Origin: Candidatus Saccharibacteria bacterium UBA6175 | Lineage (GTDB): Bacteria > Patescibacteriota > Saccharimonadia > Saccharimonadales > Saccharimonadaceae | DNA: 64,000 nucleotides | NCBI GenBank assembly: GCA_002422915.1 | Contig: DITV01000004.1 | Location: 232,827-296,826 of the forward strand | Direction: 5' to 3' | In this document: piece by piece, positions 1 to 8,226 of the stretch | Layout: each line of letters opens with the position of its first letter | Position numbering within the stretch: the stretch's first letter is position 1 | Program-made: the position numbers and the translations under genes | The notes under the pieces: model-generated | What the model saw: the letters and a program-made list of their open reading frames with translations, nothing else | Databases searched by the model: none | What the model was told of the DNA's origin: nothing

Positions 1-407
1 AAATTGGTGTAATGTTTGGAAATCCCGAGACCACCACCGGTGGAAATGCGCTCAAGTTCTATGCGTCAGTTCGCCTCGATATTCGACGTACTGGCCAAAT
101 TAAATCGGGTGAAGAGATTATCGGTAACCGTACAAAGGTGAAGGTTGTTAAAAACAAAATTGCGCCACCATTCCGCGCTGCTGAATTCGATATCATGTAT
201 AACGAAGGTATCTCGAAGACCGGTGACGTGCTTGACCTTGCTGTTCAGCACGAGATTGTTGGCAAAAGTGGAGCATGGTTTGACTATGCCGATGCCAAGA
301 TTGGCCAGGGACGAGAAGCAAGCAAGACATATCTTGCTGCCAATCCCGAGATTCTTGCTGAAATTGAAGCCAAGGTTCGCGCCAAGGTTGCCGAACAGCA
401 AATCTAG
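1..407 (+). CDS. recA: RecA recombinase, C-terminal part (5' end outside window)
   Basis: The frame is open from the first base and ends with TAG at 405-407. The 134 visible residues match the end of RecA: the segment [19 protein letters not shown] followed by VRLDIRR is the L2/DNA-binding and core C-terminal region, and the tail is the acidic/helical C-terminal domain. RecA is the ATP-dependent strand-exchange protein that also triggers SOS cleavage. recX follows after 3 bases, the classical recA-recX arrangement. The Walker A region lies outside the window. Identification is firm. Confidence 0.97.
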   Translation, partial: IGVMFGNPETTTGGNALKFYASVRLDIRRTGQIKSGEEIIGNRTKVKVVKNKIAPPFRAAEFDIMYNEGISKTGDVLDLAVQHEIVGKSGAWFDYADAKIGQGREASKTYLAANPEILAEIEAKVRAKVAEQQI

Positions 408-410
408 CCT

Positions 411-1094
411 ATGCATGCACCCGAACAGGAATTCTCTTTAAAGATAACGGGGATTTCTGTTCAGGCACGCGATAAAAGTCGAGTCAATGTTTCGGTCAAT
501 GGGAAATACCGGTTTAGCCTTGATATTCATCAGGTGGCTGAGCTGGGTATTCGTACCGGAAAAGAATATACAGAAGCTCAGCTACGGGCACTCGAAGAGG
601 AAAGCTTATTCGGAAAGCTTTATACCCGAACGCTTGAGTACTGCTTTGTCCGCCCGCGCAGTCGACGGGAGGTAAAAGACTATCTTTACCGAAAGACTCG
701 TCCTCGCCGTGATAAAAACGGTCAACAGAAGTCCGGTGTCTCCGTTGAGTTAACTGAGCGCGTCTTTGATCGGTTGGTTGCGAAGGGCTACGTGGATGAT
801 CTGAAATTTGCTGAGTTTTGGGTTGAGAACCGGAATCAACGAAAAGGGTCCAGTATGCGTCGACTGAGTAGCGAGCTTGCCGCAAAGGGTGTTGACCGGT
901 CAATCATCGATCAGATTGTTTCACAGTCTGATAGAAATGATGCAAGCGAAATTCAAAAGATCATCGCAAAGAAATACCGCCGCTACGACGACCCGCAAAA
1001 GTTACTTGCGTATCTTGCACGGCTTGGTTTTAGCTATGACGATAGCAGGCAGGCGGTCAGCGTTTATGAAGCATCACTCGCCGACTCGGTTTGA
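411..1094 (+). CDS. recX: RecX regulatory protein
   Basis: 227 residues, somewhat longer than typical RecX (about 150-200). An N-terminal extension of about 60 residues (VSVNGKYRFSLDIHQVAELG) resembles the leading domain of Gram-positive RecX. It is followed by helical RecX repeats (RPRSRREVKDYL, LVAKGYVDDLKFAEFWVENR). RecX binds RecA filaments and limits strand exchange. It starts 3 bases after the recA stop, so it is probably translated from the recA mRNA by coupling. Its last 31 bases overlap the convergent PRC-barrel gene. Function is inferred from family and position. Confidence 0.9.
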   Translation: MHAPEQEFSLKITGISVQARDKSRVNVSVNGKYRFSLDIHQVAELGIRTGKEYTEAQLRALEEESLFGKLYTRTLEYCFVRPRSRREVKDYLYRKTRPRRDKNGQQKSGVSVELTERVFDRLVAKGYVDDLKFAEFWVENRNQRKGSSMRRLSSELAAKGVDRSIIDQIVSQSDRNDASEIQKIIAKKYRRYDDPQKLLAYLARLGFSYDDSRQAVSVYEASLADSV

Positions 1095-1651
1095 GGAGTT
1101 GATTGTCGAAACGGATTGACGTAGTCGTGACGTTTCGCAATCATGACTGGCTCGGCCTCAATCCTCTTGGCGGTGCTCTTCACGATGATCTCGTTATCGG
1201 TTACTCGAACCACCTGCGCTCGATGGATGAGTAGCGATGTTTCAGTGATTCCACGAATGACACCACGCTTAACGTGCAGCTGTTCGATAACATAGCTTTC
1301 CGACTCTAGCGTATAGTCACTTACTTTACCAAGTTTTCGTTTATTTTCGTCAATGACGGGCATGCTGAGTAGCTGAAAATCAATCTCGTGCAGTTGTTTG
1401 ATGCGAATGACATCGTCGAGACCGATCAGGTCGTCGTTACTGTCGACGATCATACCCAGTGAGGCAATTTCACGTATCTCGGCGACCCGCAGATAGGTTG
1501 GATGTTCGGTCAGAAGTGGCCCAACGACTTCGTAGGCGGCAACAGTCAAGTTAGTAGGATCAATTAACGCACGCTCGGTTACCCCAAGACGAGCTCCTGT
1601 TTGGAGGCTCATGACTGGCCGTTCGAGATAGCGAGATCCAAGGATAAGCAT
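1064..1651 (-). CDS. PRC-barrel domain protein
   Basis: 195 residues with two PRC-barrel-like modules: residues about 1-85 (SLQTGARLGVTERALIDP) and about 90-165 (MPVIDENKRKLGKVSDYTLE). PRC barrels are small beta folds found in RimM, photosynthetic reaction centre H subunit and many prokaryotic proteins of unclear role. No signal peptide or membrane segment. On the minus strand TATACT ends 6 bases before the ATG, so this gene has its own leaderless promoter overlapping the end of the pil operon. Converges on and overlaps recX. The exact role is unknown. Confidence 0.8.
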   Translation of the reverse strand: MLILGSRYLERPVMSLQTGARLGVTERALIDPTNLTVAAYEVVGPLLTEHPTYLRVAEIREIASLGMIVDSNDDLIGLDDVIRIKQLHEIDFQLLSMPVIDENKRKLGKVSDYTLESESYVIEQLHVKRGVIRGITETSLLIHRAQVVRVTDNEIIVKSTAKRIEAEPVMIAKRHDYVNPFRQSTPQTESASDAS

Positions 1652-1671
1652 ATGCTTAGTATAGCCTATTC

Positions 1672-1959
1672 TTACTCGATGAATGGGTTACTGCGACCAG
1701 TTTGTGGCTGTTCTGTGGGTAGCACACCGTCACTGGTGTGGAGCGCATTAATACGATCGAGTGTTGATTGGTCGATAGAGCCTGCGGTAATTGGCGACTG
1801 GTAGTCTCCGCCGATGGAAGCGTCATTCAGGAGGCTTGCAAGTGACATCGTCGCGTAGACAAGTCCGCCGAGAACAAGAAGAATGAACATTGTTGTATGA
1901 AAGCGGTGAAAGAACCCTCGTAGTGATCGTGATGATGGTGCGTGGACAGATTTTTTCAT
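1672..1959 (-). CDS. small membrane protein at the end of the pil operon
   Basis: 95 residues from the ATG at 1957-1959, one base after the pilO stop. A TTG 21 bases upstream would add seven residues and overlap pilO. A basic, Ser-rich N-terminus is followed by one membrane segment (residues about 24-45, MFILLVLGGLVYATMSLASL) and a hydrophilic extracytoplasmic tail of about 50 residues. Position after pilM-pilN-pilO suggests a pilus-assembly accessory such as a reduced PilP analogue, but there is no sequence evidence for that. No homologue recognised. Confidence 0.7.
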   Translation of the reverse strand: MKKSVHAPSSRSLRGFFHRFHTTMFILLVLGGLVYATMSLASLLNDASIGGDYQSPITAGSIDQSTLDRINALHTSDGVLPTEQPQTGRSNPFIE

Positions 1960-1960
1960 A

Positions 1961-2518
1961 CTAGCGTACCGATACTCCAATAGTTATGTCGCCAACCGTG
2001 ACCTGGTCGCCGTTTATCTGATCGGGTCGTGAAACTGTAAGCGTGTTCACTTGCATCTTCGGCAGATTGCCCTCGACAAGTTGCAGGAAGCGGATCAGTC
2101 TTGCGTAAGAGACAGGTTGAGTGAGAGATACTTTAATGAATCGGTCGGTTGCAGATCCCGCCCCTTGCACTTCGCCGGCCTCAACAAAGTTAGTTTCGAA
2201 AATCGAGACACCCGCAACGCTGGCGTACCGATTCAGGTCACGTACTGCTTCTGACGTGAAGGCCGACTCTGTAGTGAACATACGATTAGCTTTTTGCACA
2301 AGTGAGTCGGATTGAGCGAGCGTCTGTTGTAAGCGGCGCAGCTCATCAATCTGGTCGCCACTTGCCTCGGCATCCTCGACTTTGTTATTTACCTGAACCG
2401 CAAGTTTGCGAATTTCTCCCAAACCGTAGTAGAATCCCGCTGCGGTGATACCAATAACAATCACGACGAAGAAAATAAGAAGTTTTTGGAAAGATGTTGC
2501 GGTCATCGCTTTTTTCAT
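1961..2518 (-). CDS. pilO: PilO-like type IV pilus assembly protein
   Basis: 185 residues: a short cytoplasmic N-terminus, one membrane helix (about 10-32, LLIFFVVIVIGITAAGFYYGL), a coiled coil (VNNKVEDAEASGDQIDELRRLQQTL) and a ferredoxin-like C-terminal domain. That is the layout of PilO, which with PilN forms the inner-membrane alignment subcomplex. It overlaps pilN by 4 bases (ATGA), indicating translational coupling. Assignment rests on architecture and gene order (pilM-pilN-pilO), since PilO is poorly conserved in sequence. Confidence 0.8.
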   Translation of the reverse strand: MKKAMTATSFQKLLIFFVVIVIGITAAGFYYGLGEIRKLAVQVNNKVEDAEASGDQIDELRRLQQTLAQSDSLVQKANRMFTTESAFTSEAVRDLNRYASVAGVSIFETNFVEAGEVQGAGSATDRFIKVSLTQPVSYARLIRFLQLVEGNLPKMQVNTLTVSRPDQINGDQVTVGDITIGVSVR

Positions 2519-3072
2519 CGTCCTGCCTCCGGGGTGAGGGTTAGGGTCATTGAGGCGGTAACGCTATATCCTGATACGGCAGTAGATTCGGTGATTGATG
2601 AGATGGTGACACTTGTAAAGAGACCTGATTGCTCAAGGCTCTCTTGCAGTTCAACGGTCGCAGTTGAAGACGTAGCGTAGATGGTGACTACAAGCGGTTC
2701 ACCAGAAACGGTGGCTGGCGTGAGCGCAATCTCGTCAATGACGGTTCCTGGGGTCATACCCTTCCCAATTGCATCAAGAATTGCGCTATATGAACGTTGG
2801 GTGTCGAGTACTGCCTTCGCATCGCTTAGCTTCCCCGAGAGTTCGGTGATTTGTGTTTGGGTGGTTTCAAATACATCGGCTTTTGTGTTGTTTGCTTCAA
2901 TGAGCTGTCGTGCACTTTCCTCGGTTTGACGCAAGAGAACCCCAGATCCGTAAAGGATAAACACCAAGAAGGCACCGGCCACAAGGAGAATCATGAAGTA
3001 ATTGAGTAGGCTGACGTTGAGTCGAGCGGCTTTAAGCTGACGCTTATCTTCATCGGGCATAAGGTTGATCAT
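2515..3072 (-). CDS. pilN: PilN-like type IV pilus assembly protein
   Basis: 185 residues beginning INLMPDEDKRQLKAARL, the short conserved N-terminal motif by which PilN docks into PilM. It is followed by a membrane helix (about 24-47), a coiled coil (QLIEANNTKADVFETTQTQ) and a periplasmic-type alpha/beta domain. Starts overlapping the pilM stop by 4 bases and overlaps pilO by 4 bases, so pilM-N-O is one translation-coupled unit. PilN-family (fimbrial assembly) identity is clear from the N-terminal motif. Confidence 0.88.
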   Translation of the reverse strand: MINLMPDEDKRQLKAARLNVSLLNYFMILLVAGAFLVFILYGSGVLLRQTEESARQLIEANNTKADVFETTQTQITELSGKLSDAKAVLDTQRSYSAILDAIGKGMTPGTVIDEIALTPATVSGEPLVVTIYATSSTATVELQESLEQSGLFTSVTISSITESTAVSGYSVTASMTLTLTPEAGR

Positions 3073-4127
3073 GAGAGAATCCTCTCTGGCGGGATGCTCG
3101 CTACACCTGCAACAGTAATATAGCGGGGACGAAACTGCTTTGGTGGCTCTTGAATCCGAGCGAAGTCAAGTTTTTGCCAAGGGCTCGCCACTCGTGCGGG
3201 CATTACCAAAGAGTTCGTGAAGTACTCGCCAATTCCGGGGAGATTGCTTCCGCTGCCAACAATCAATAGTTGCTCGAGTTTTCGGTTATTATTAATCCGT
3301 TCGTCGTAGTAGCGCATTACTTTTTTTACTTCCGCTAGGATGCGTTGTAAGCTCGGCTCGAGCGCACTGACAAGTTTCTGCTGGCGTGGCCCGGCGTTGA
3401 GTCCGTTAAGAACTTTTAGTTGATGTGCATTTTCAAGAGCAACGTTGAGCTTTTTGGCAATATCAAGGGTAAAGGTGTTGCCGCCGATAGCCAGCCCTCC
3501 GGTAACGCGAATGCTCCCTCTGTCTAAGATGGCAATATCGGTGCTGGCTGGGCCAATGTCAACGATGACCGTGGGCAGGTCGCCTTGCTCGGTGGCCGTC
3601 AGAACTCTTCCTACTGAACAGATGCCCGGTTCGATTAAGACGGGCTGAAGCCCGGCGGCGAGAACGCTGGCAACGACATTATCTACCACCACGCGGGTCA
3701 CTGCGCTCATCAGGACAGTGATTTCTTTTTTAGTTCGCTCAATTACCTGGTAGTCGATATAGAGACTTGTTGAGGGAATCGGGATATACTGTTCGGCTTC
3801 AAGCACTACTGCGTCGTGGAGTGTTTTTTCGGCACTCATCGGCAGCGTGAAGGTGCGAGAATAGCTACGGGCCGTCGGTATCGTAATGGTTACGCGTTTG
3901 CCGGGAACGCTGCCAATAAGTTTTTCAGACAAGAGAAGCTTAATGTTATCAGTGAGGTAGGGAATTCCTTCTTTTTCCAAAGCTTCCTTCACTTTGAGCG
4001 GCTCAAGGTCGATTGATCCGTAGCCTTGCACGAGCCACTTTTTTGGGTCAACCGACATGACCTTGATACCAGTATGACTGATATCAAGTCCGAAAATTGG
4101 TTTGTCAGTGTATAGTAATTTCGACAT
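3069..4127 (-). CDS. pilM: PilM actin-like pilus assembly ATPase
   Basis: 352 residues from the ATG at 4125-4127; a GTG three codons upstream is possible. PilM is an FtsA/actin-fold cytoplasmic protein linking the pilus motors to PilN. The ASKHA signature is visible: FGLDISHTGIKVM at the N-terminus (phosphate 1), VIVDIGPASTDIAILD (phosphate 2) and LLIVGSGSNLPGIGEYF (adenosine loop). No ribosome site is obvious. A TATAAT lies about 27 bases before the start, so this gene may have its own promoter as well as reading through from pilC. Confidence 0.93.
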   Translation of the reverse strand: MSKLLYTDKPIFGLDISHTGIKVMSVDPKKWLVQGYGSIDLEPLKVKEALEKEGIPYLTDNIKLLLSEKLIGSVPGKRVTITIPTARSYSRTFTLPMSAEKTLHDAVVLEAEQYIPIPSTSLYIDYQVIERTKKEITVLMSAVTRVVVDNVVASVLAAGLQPVLIEPGICSVGRVLTATEQGDLPTVIVDIGPASTDIAILDRGSIRVTGGLAIGGNTFTLDIAKKLNVALENAHQLKVLNGLNAGPRQQKLVSALEPSLQRILAEVKKVMRYYDERINNNRKLEQLLIVGSGSNLPGIGEYFTNSLVMPARVASPWQKLDFARIQEPPKQFRPRYITVAGVASIPPERILS

Positions 4128-4184
4128 GATGCCCACAGTAAATAACTGTAGCTTATTATAGCATGAGCACTACGCCAAAACAGA

Positions 4185-5411
4185 TTATCCGGAGATGTTT
4201 TGCGACAGAGAGGCGATAGGGGTCATCACACTGGCGGCTATGAGCCCAACCATTCCACCCATGATCACAATCATGACAGGCTCAATGATGGAGCTAACGC
4301 CTTCGATTGCCAGGTCGACTTCTTCTTCATAGAAATCAGCAACTTTTACTAGAACAATGTCTGTTTGACCAGTCTCTTCTCCAACGGCGAGCATTTGGCC
4401 AACGATGGCCGGAAATAGTTCATCTTGTTCAATGATTGCCGATAGAGATTTTCCATTCTTAACGCCAAGCGCTGCCTTTCTGATGGCGTCTTCATACAGC
4501 ACATTACCAACTGCCCTTGAGGTGACTTCAAGACACTCAAGAACAGCAACACCAGCGCCCATGAGAGCAGAGAAAGTACGTGCAAAGCGGGCTACGGCAA
4601 TTTTGCGAACAATCGTTTTAACGCCAGGAATCTTTAAGATAAGGCCGTCGAAGAGTCGTTTTCCTCGGGGTGTCTTAATGAATCGAAGCAGTCCAATGAC
4701 GAGGCCGATGAAGCCAGGAATGATAATGTACCAATACGTTGTAATGATATTGCTGATCCCGAGCATAAACAGGGTAATACCGGGAAGCTCAGCATCCGGG
4801 CCGCCAAGGTCGGTCAGGATGGTGCCGATCTGGGGGATGACAAAGAGCATGAGTCCGAAGAAGGCAAGAACAGTAATACTTACTAACACCAGGGGGTAGG
4901 CCATTGCGCTGCGAATCTTTTTGCGAATCGCGGCACTCTTCTCTTGTTGAAGCGCGAGCCGCTTAAGGATGTCATCGAGAATTCCAGCCGCTTCACCAGC
5001 TCGCACCATGTTTACGTAAATGTCATTAAAGGTACTTGGGTATTTTGCCAGTGCATCGGCCAGGGGTGATCCGGCCTCTACTTTCTTGATAACCTCAACG
5101 AGAATCTTTTTCATTACCTCATCTTCGGCATGCTTCTCTAGTGACGTTAGCGAACGAAGGAGTGGTACGCCAGCACCAGTCATTGCGCTGAGTTGACGCG
5201 TGAAAATGACAAGCTGATCTTGCTTAACCTTATTCTTCTCAAATAACGTGAAGTTAAGTGAGGGGCCACTAGCCTTCACCTCTTTAATGCTGACTGGTCG
5301 GAGGTTCTGCTTTTGAAGGGCTTCAATCACACTTGCGCGATCAGGAAGCTCGGTCTTTCCGTTGATTGTCTTTCGGTCAGCATCGATGGCGATGTAGCTA
5401 AATCTAGGCAT
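4185..5411 (-). CDS. pilC: PilC / GspF-type inner-membrane platform protein
   Basis: 408 residues, the usual size. Two T2SF domains (about 70-195 and 275-395), each followed by membrane helices (LVLVSITVLAFFGLMLFVIP; YWYIIIPGFIGLVIGLL; IVIMGGMVGLIAASVMTPI). The conserved GxPLxxAL-type motif appears as GSPLADALAKYPSTF. PilC is the polytopic platform on which the assembly ATPase rotates. The start is 2 bases after the pilB stop, so the two are co-transcribed. Confidence 0.95.
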   Translation of the reverse strand: MPRFSYIAIDADRKTINGKTELPDRASVIEALQKQNLRPVSIKEVKASGPSLNFTLFEKNKVKQDQLVIFTRQLSAMTGAGVPLLRSLTSLEKHAEDEVMKKILVEVIKKVEAGSPLADALAKYPSTFNDIYVNMVRAGEAAGILDDILKRLALQQEKSAAIRKKIRSAMAYPLVLVSITVLAFFGLMLFVIPQIGTILTDLGGPDAELPGITLFMLGISNIITTYWYIIIPGFIGLVIGLLRFIKTPRGKRLFDGLILKIPGVKTIVRKIAVARFARTFSALMGAGVAVLECLEVTSRAVGNVLYEDAIRKAALGVKNGKSLSAIIEQDELFPAIVGQMLAVGEETGQTDIVLVKVADFYEEEVDLAIEGVSSIIEPVMIVIMGGMVGLIAASVMTPIASLSQNISG

Positions 5412-5413
5412 GG

Positions 5414-7198
5414 CTAATCTCTGCTCACCCGAAGCACTTCTTCAATAGTTGTTTCGCCGCGCAGCGCTTTAATCAGCCCGTCAATTTGCATCGTCATCAT
5501 GCCTTCTTCAATGGCTTGTCGTTGAATTTGGTCGGTGGTTGCGTGGCTCATGATGAGCTTTTGGATTGCCAGTGAGTTGGTGAGTACCTCATATATACCG
5601 ATACGACCTTTGTAGCCCTCTTGGGCGTCATCGTCGTTATAGTCCTTGTCGGCTCGCCATAGGCTGATAATTCCGTTTTCATCAGTGCTAAGAGGAGTAT
5701 CCCCACCAAGCCCCTGAGCGGCAGCTTGTTTTTCGAGCTCGTGGATAATCTTGAAGTTCTCGCCCGTCTTAAGATTGAAGAGCTTAATAATAGCTGCTTT
5801 TTCTTCTTCGGTTGGCTGATATCTCTGTCGTGAAGCAGCGTGCAGGCGACGGACTAGTCGTTGACCAACGATAGCGCGCATCGTACTGGCGATCAAAAAG
5901 GGTTCAATGCTCATGTCGAGCAGACGTGGCAATGACGTTGCAGCGTTGTTGGTGTGAAGTGTACTAAAGACCATGTGTCCCGTGAGGGCGGCTTGAATTC
6001 CAAGGTTGGCCGTCTCGCTGTCGCGGATCTCACCGATCATAATCACGTTTGGGTCTTGACGGAGGAGGGCACGGAGCCCGCTGGCAAAAGTCATGCCGGC
6101 CTTGACGTTCAGCTGTGTTTGGTTGACGCCCGGGATTTTATACTCAACCGGGTCTTCAATGGTTGAAATGTTGACATTTGGTTTGTTAAGAATGGTAAGA
6201 ATGCTGAATAGGCTGGTGGACTTACCGCTACCGGTCGGTCCTGTCATGAGGACCATGCCGTTTGGTTCAGACATCTCACGCTGAAGGTCAACCAGACCAC
6301 GCCCCCAGAAGCCAAGCTCTTGAAGTGTGACCGCCTGGTTTGACTCGTCTAGAATACGCATGACAATTTTTTCACCATCTGCGACGGGAAGCGAGCTGAC
6401 ACGAAGGGCATATTGTCTGCCGGCAACCTTAATTTTGAAACGGCCATCTTGTGGAACGCGACGTTCGTCAATTTTAAGGTTTGCCAGAATCTTGATACGA
6501 CTAATGAGTGCGCCAAGAACGTTACGAGGAAGGCGGTTTACTTCTTTTAAAATACCATCCACTCGATAGCGAATCTGAACAAACTCTTCACGTGGCTCAA
6601 TGTGAACATCGCTGGCGTGGGATCGAATGGCGTATTCGAGCAGCAGGTTAACGGTTTGGGCGATAGGGGAGTCCTCAGCAATATCTTGTTCGTTCACCGT
6701 TTGTGTATCGGATAGCTCTTCATCACGCTGGACATCAATGACCTCATTGAGCTCTTTATTGACGTCGCCACGGTAGGCATCAAGTGCAGCAAGAATATTC
6801 TCACGAGTGGCAATATAGATTCGTGAGTTCGTTCCAATCTCTTTTTGGATAAAGTTCACCGCCTGGACATCATCGGGATCTTCCATGGCAAGGTGTCGCA
6901 CGCCGTTTTCGTCGATCATAAAGACGACAGCGTTGTATTGACGAGCAACGCGCTCGGGGATGAGCTGTAGCACATCTGGGGGAATTTTATCAGGATCAAG
7001 TTCAATGTACGGGATTTCGGCGTAGGTGGCGAACGCCTGAACAAGTGTCTTTTCGTCGGCGGCACGCTGTTCGATGACAATCTCTTGTAGGGGCCGCTTT
7101 AAACGACTCGCCTGTTCTTTCAAGGACGCGAGTTGCTCAGGTGTTACAAGGTTTGCCCGCCCTAGCACCGTTTCTAAAATACTGTCAGAAATGCGCAT
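5414..7198 (-). CDS. pilB: PilB / GspE-type pilus assembly ATPase
   Basis: 594 residues from MRISDSILETVLGR; an upstream in-frame extension is Pro/Ser-rich and antisense to tsaE, so it was rejected. N-terminal GSPII_E domain, then the T2SSE hexameric ATPase with Walker A GPTGSGKSTS, Asp box GEIRDSETA and Walker B. It powers pilus extension. The zinc-binding Cys pairs usually found after the Walker B region are absent: RRLHAASRQRYQPT stands where RRLCxxC is expected. A TACAAT -10 at 7213-7218 (minus) lies in the 61-bp gap shared with tsaE. Confidence 0.95.
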   Translation of the reverse strand: MRISDSILETVLGRANLVTPEQLASLKEQASRLKRPLQEIVIEQRAADEKTLVQAFATYAEIPYIELDPDKIPPDVLQLIPERVARQYNAVVFMIDENGVRHLAMEDPDDVQAVNFIQKEIGTNSRIYIATRENILAALDAYRGDVNKELNEVIDVQRDEELSDTQTVNEQDIAEDSPIAQTVNLLLEYAIRSHASDVHIEPREEFVQIRYRVDGILKEVNRLPRNVLGALISRIKILANLKIDERRVPQDGRFKIKVAGRQYALRVSSLPVADGEKIVMRILDESNQAVTLQELGFWGRGLVDLQREMSEPNGMVLMTGPTGSGKSTSLFSILTILNKPNVNISTIEDPVEYKIPGVNQTQLNVKAGMTFASGLRALLRQDPNVIMIGEIRDSETANLGIQAALTGHMVFSTLHTNNAATSLPRLLDMSIEPFLIASTMRAIVGQRLVRRLHAASRQRYQPTEEEKAAIIKLFNLKTGENFKIIHELEKQAAAQGLGGDTPLSTDENGIISLWRADKDYNDDDAQEGYKGRIGIYEVLTNSLAIQKLIMSHATTDQIQRQAIEEGMMTMQIDGLIKALRGETTIEEVLRVSRD

Positions 7199-7259
7199 AA
7201 TGCTTACGCTCAATTGTACCGCACAGAGAAGAAAAGCACTAGGTGGTATACTTATCTGA
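7199..7259. promoter_or_regulatory. divergent promoter region pilB / tsaE
   Basis: A 61-bp gap between divergent starts. For tsaE, TATACT at 7247-7252 ends 7 bases before the ATG (leaderless). For pilB, TACAAT (minus, 7213-7218) lies 14 bases before its ATG. The -35 regions of the two promoters overlap, so their use may be mutually constrained (inference). Confidence 0.6.
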
Positions 7260-7703
7260 ATGAATATTGTTCTAAAAAGTGAAGCCGAAACTCGAGCTTG
7301 GGGTGAAACACTTGGCCAAGCGCTCACCGGAGGTATCGTTATCGAGCTTGTTGGTGATGTTGGTGCCGGCAAAACAACACTGACGAAGGGGATTGCGCTC
7401 GGGCTTGGTGTTGAGGAAGACGTGCAGAGCCCAAGCTTTACGATTAGCCGTGTCTATGATGCCCGTGACGGTTTGCAGCTTGCGCACTACGACTTTTACC
7501 GTCTGAGCGATCCTGGAATAATGGCTGATGAACTACGCGATGTTATTAACGACCCAACTGTGGTAACCGTCATCGAATGGGCTGACATTGTTGACGGAGT
7601 GTTGCCTGCCGGCCGTCTGCGCATAACAGCGGTTGCTGCTAGTGATACCGTACGCGAGCTTACCGTCACTGGCCCAGCTGAGGTTATGGAGAAGAAGTTA
7701 TGA
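7260..7703 (+). CDS. tsaE: TsaE, tRNA t6A biosynthesis ATPase
   Basis: 147 residues, normal length. Walker A GDVGAGKTTLTKGI, the SPSFTI switch segment and HYDFYRL with VIEWAD are all TsaE hallmarks. TsaE is the P-loop ATPase that works with TsaB and TsaD to make threonylcarbamoyladenosine at tRNA position 37. The start has no SD and TATACT ends 7 bases upstream. Overlaps tsaB by 4 bases (ATGA). Confidence 0.96.
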   Translation: MNIVLKSEAETRAWGETLGQALTGGIVIELVGDVGAGKTTLTKGIALGLGVEEDVQSPSFTISRVYDARDGLQLAHYDFYRLSDPGIMADELRDVINDPTVVTVIEWADIVDGVLPAGRLRITAVAASDTVRELTVTGPAEVMEKKL

Positions 7704-8074
7704 TAATTGCCCTTGATACCTCAACTCCAATCTGTCGTCTGTATTGGCGTGAGAATGATACATGGATGACGCAAGAATGGGAGGCGGGTCGCGAGCTTGC
7801 CGGTGGACTTATTTCGTTTCTTGAAAAGACAACCGGACCACTTGAAGAAGTCACTGGCATCGTTGCGTTTCAAGGCCCCGGAAGCTTTACGGGACTTCGG
7901 ATTGGCTTGACGGTTCTTAACACGATTGCGGACGCACAGGTTGTGCCCATAGTGGGAGCGATGGGTGAAGACTGGCGTGAGCTAGGGCTCACTCGCCTTA
8001 CACAAGGAGAAAACGATCGGCTAGTGATGCCAATATACGGCAGTGAACCAACTATTACTACGCCACGGCAATAA
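7700..8074 (+). CDS. tsaB: TsaB, shortened t6A biosynthesis protein
   Basis: Only 124 residues, against about 220-230 usually. The N-terminal ASKHA lobe is intact (IIALDTSTP at the start; FQGPGSFTGLRIGLT). The second lobe is missing, but the final stretch LVMPIYGSEPTITTPRQ resembles the normal TsaB C-terminus, which suggests an internal contraction rather than a frameshift. I see no continuation in other frames before rny. TsaB is the scaffold that dimerises with TsaD. Coupled to tsaE by a 4-base overlap. Confidence 0.88.
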   Translation: MIIALDTSTPICRLYWRENDTWMTQEWEAGRELAGGLISFLEKTTGPLEEVTGIVAFQGPGSFTGLRIGLTVLNTIADAQVVPIVGAMGEDWRELGLTRLTQGENDRLVMPIYGSEPTITTPRQ

Positions 8075-8226
8075 TGCCAAATATGCTTGCGCCAAAGACT
8101 TCCGCGGGGCTACAATAGGAGCAGTCCGATTTACGTGACATCCGAATAAATTTGAAACATTCAGTGCGCCTGTGATACAACACCGCTAAGATGAACACTT
8201 AGCCAGACGCCTGAGGGAGGATCTAT
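8075..8226 (+). promoter_or_regulatory. rny leader region
   Basis: 152 bases without a gene. A TACAAT at about 8111-8116 could be a -10. The stretch before the SD holds short self-complementary pieces, but no convincing single hairpin or known riboswitch. The SD GGGAGG lies at 8215-8220. Confidence 0.35.

Noticed and set aside
7199..7372. 58-residue N-terminal extension of PilB
   Set aside because: Lies antisense to tsaE and covers both promoters; Pro/Ser-rich and not seen in PilB.
8075..8226. frameshifted remainder of tsaB
   Set aside because: No frame in this stretch encodes the missing TsaB lobe, and the gene already ends with the usual C-terminal motif.
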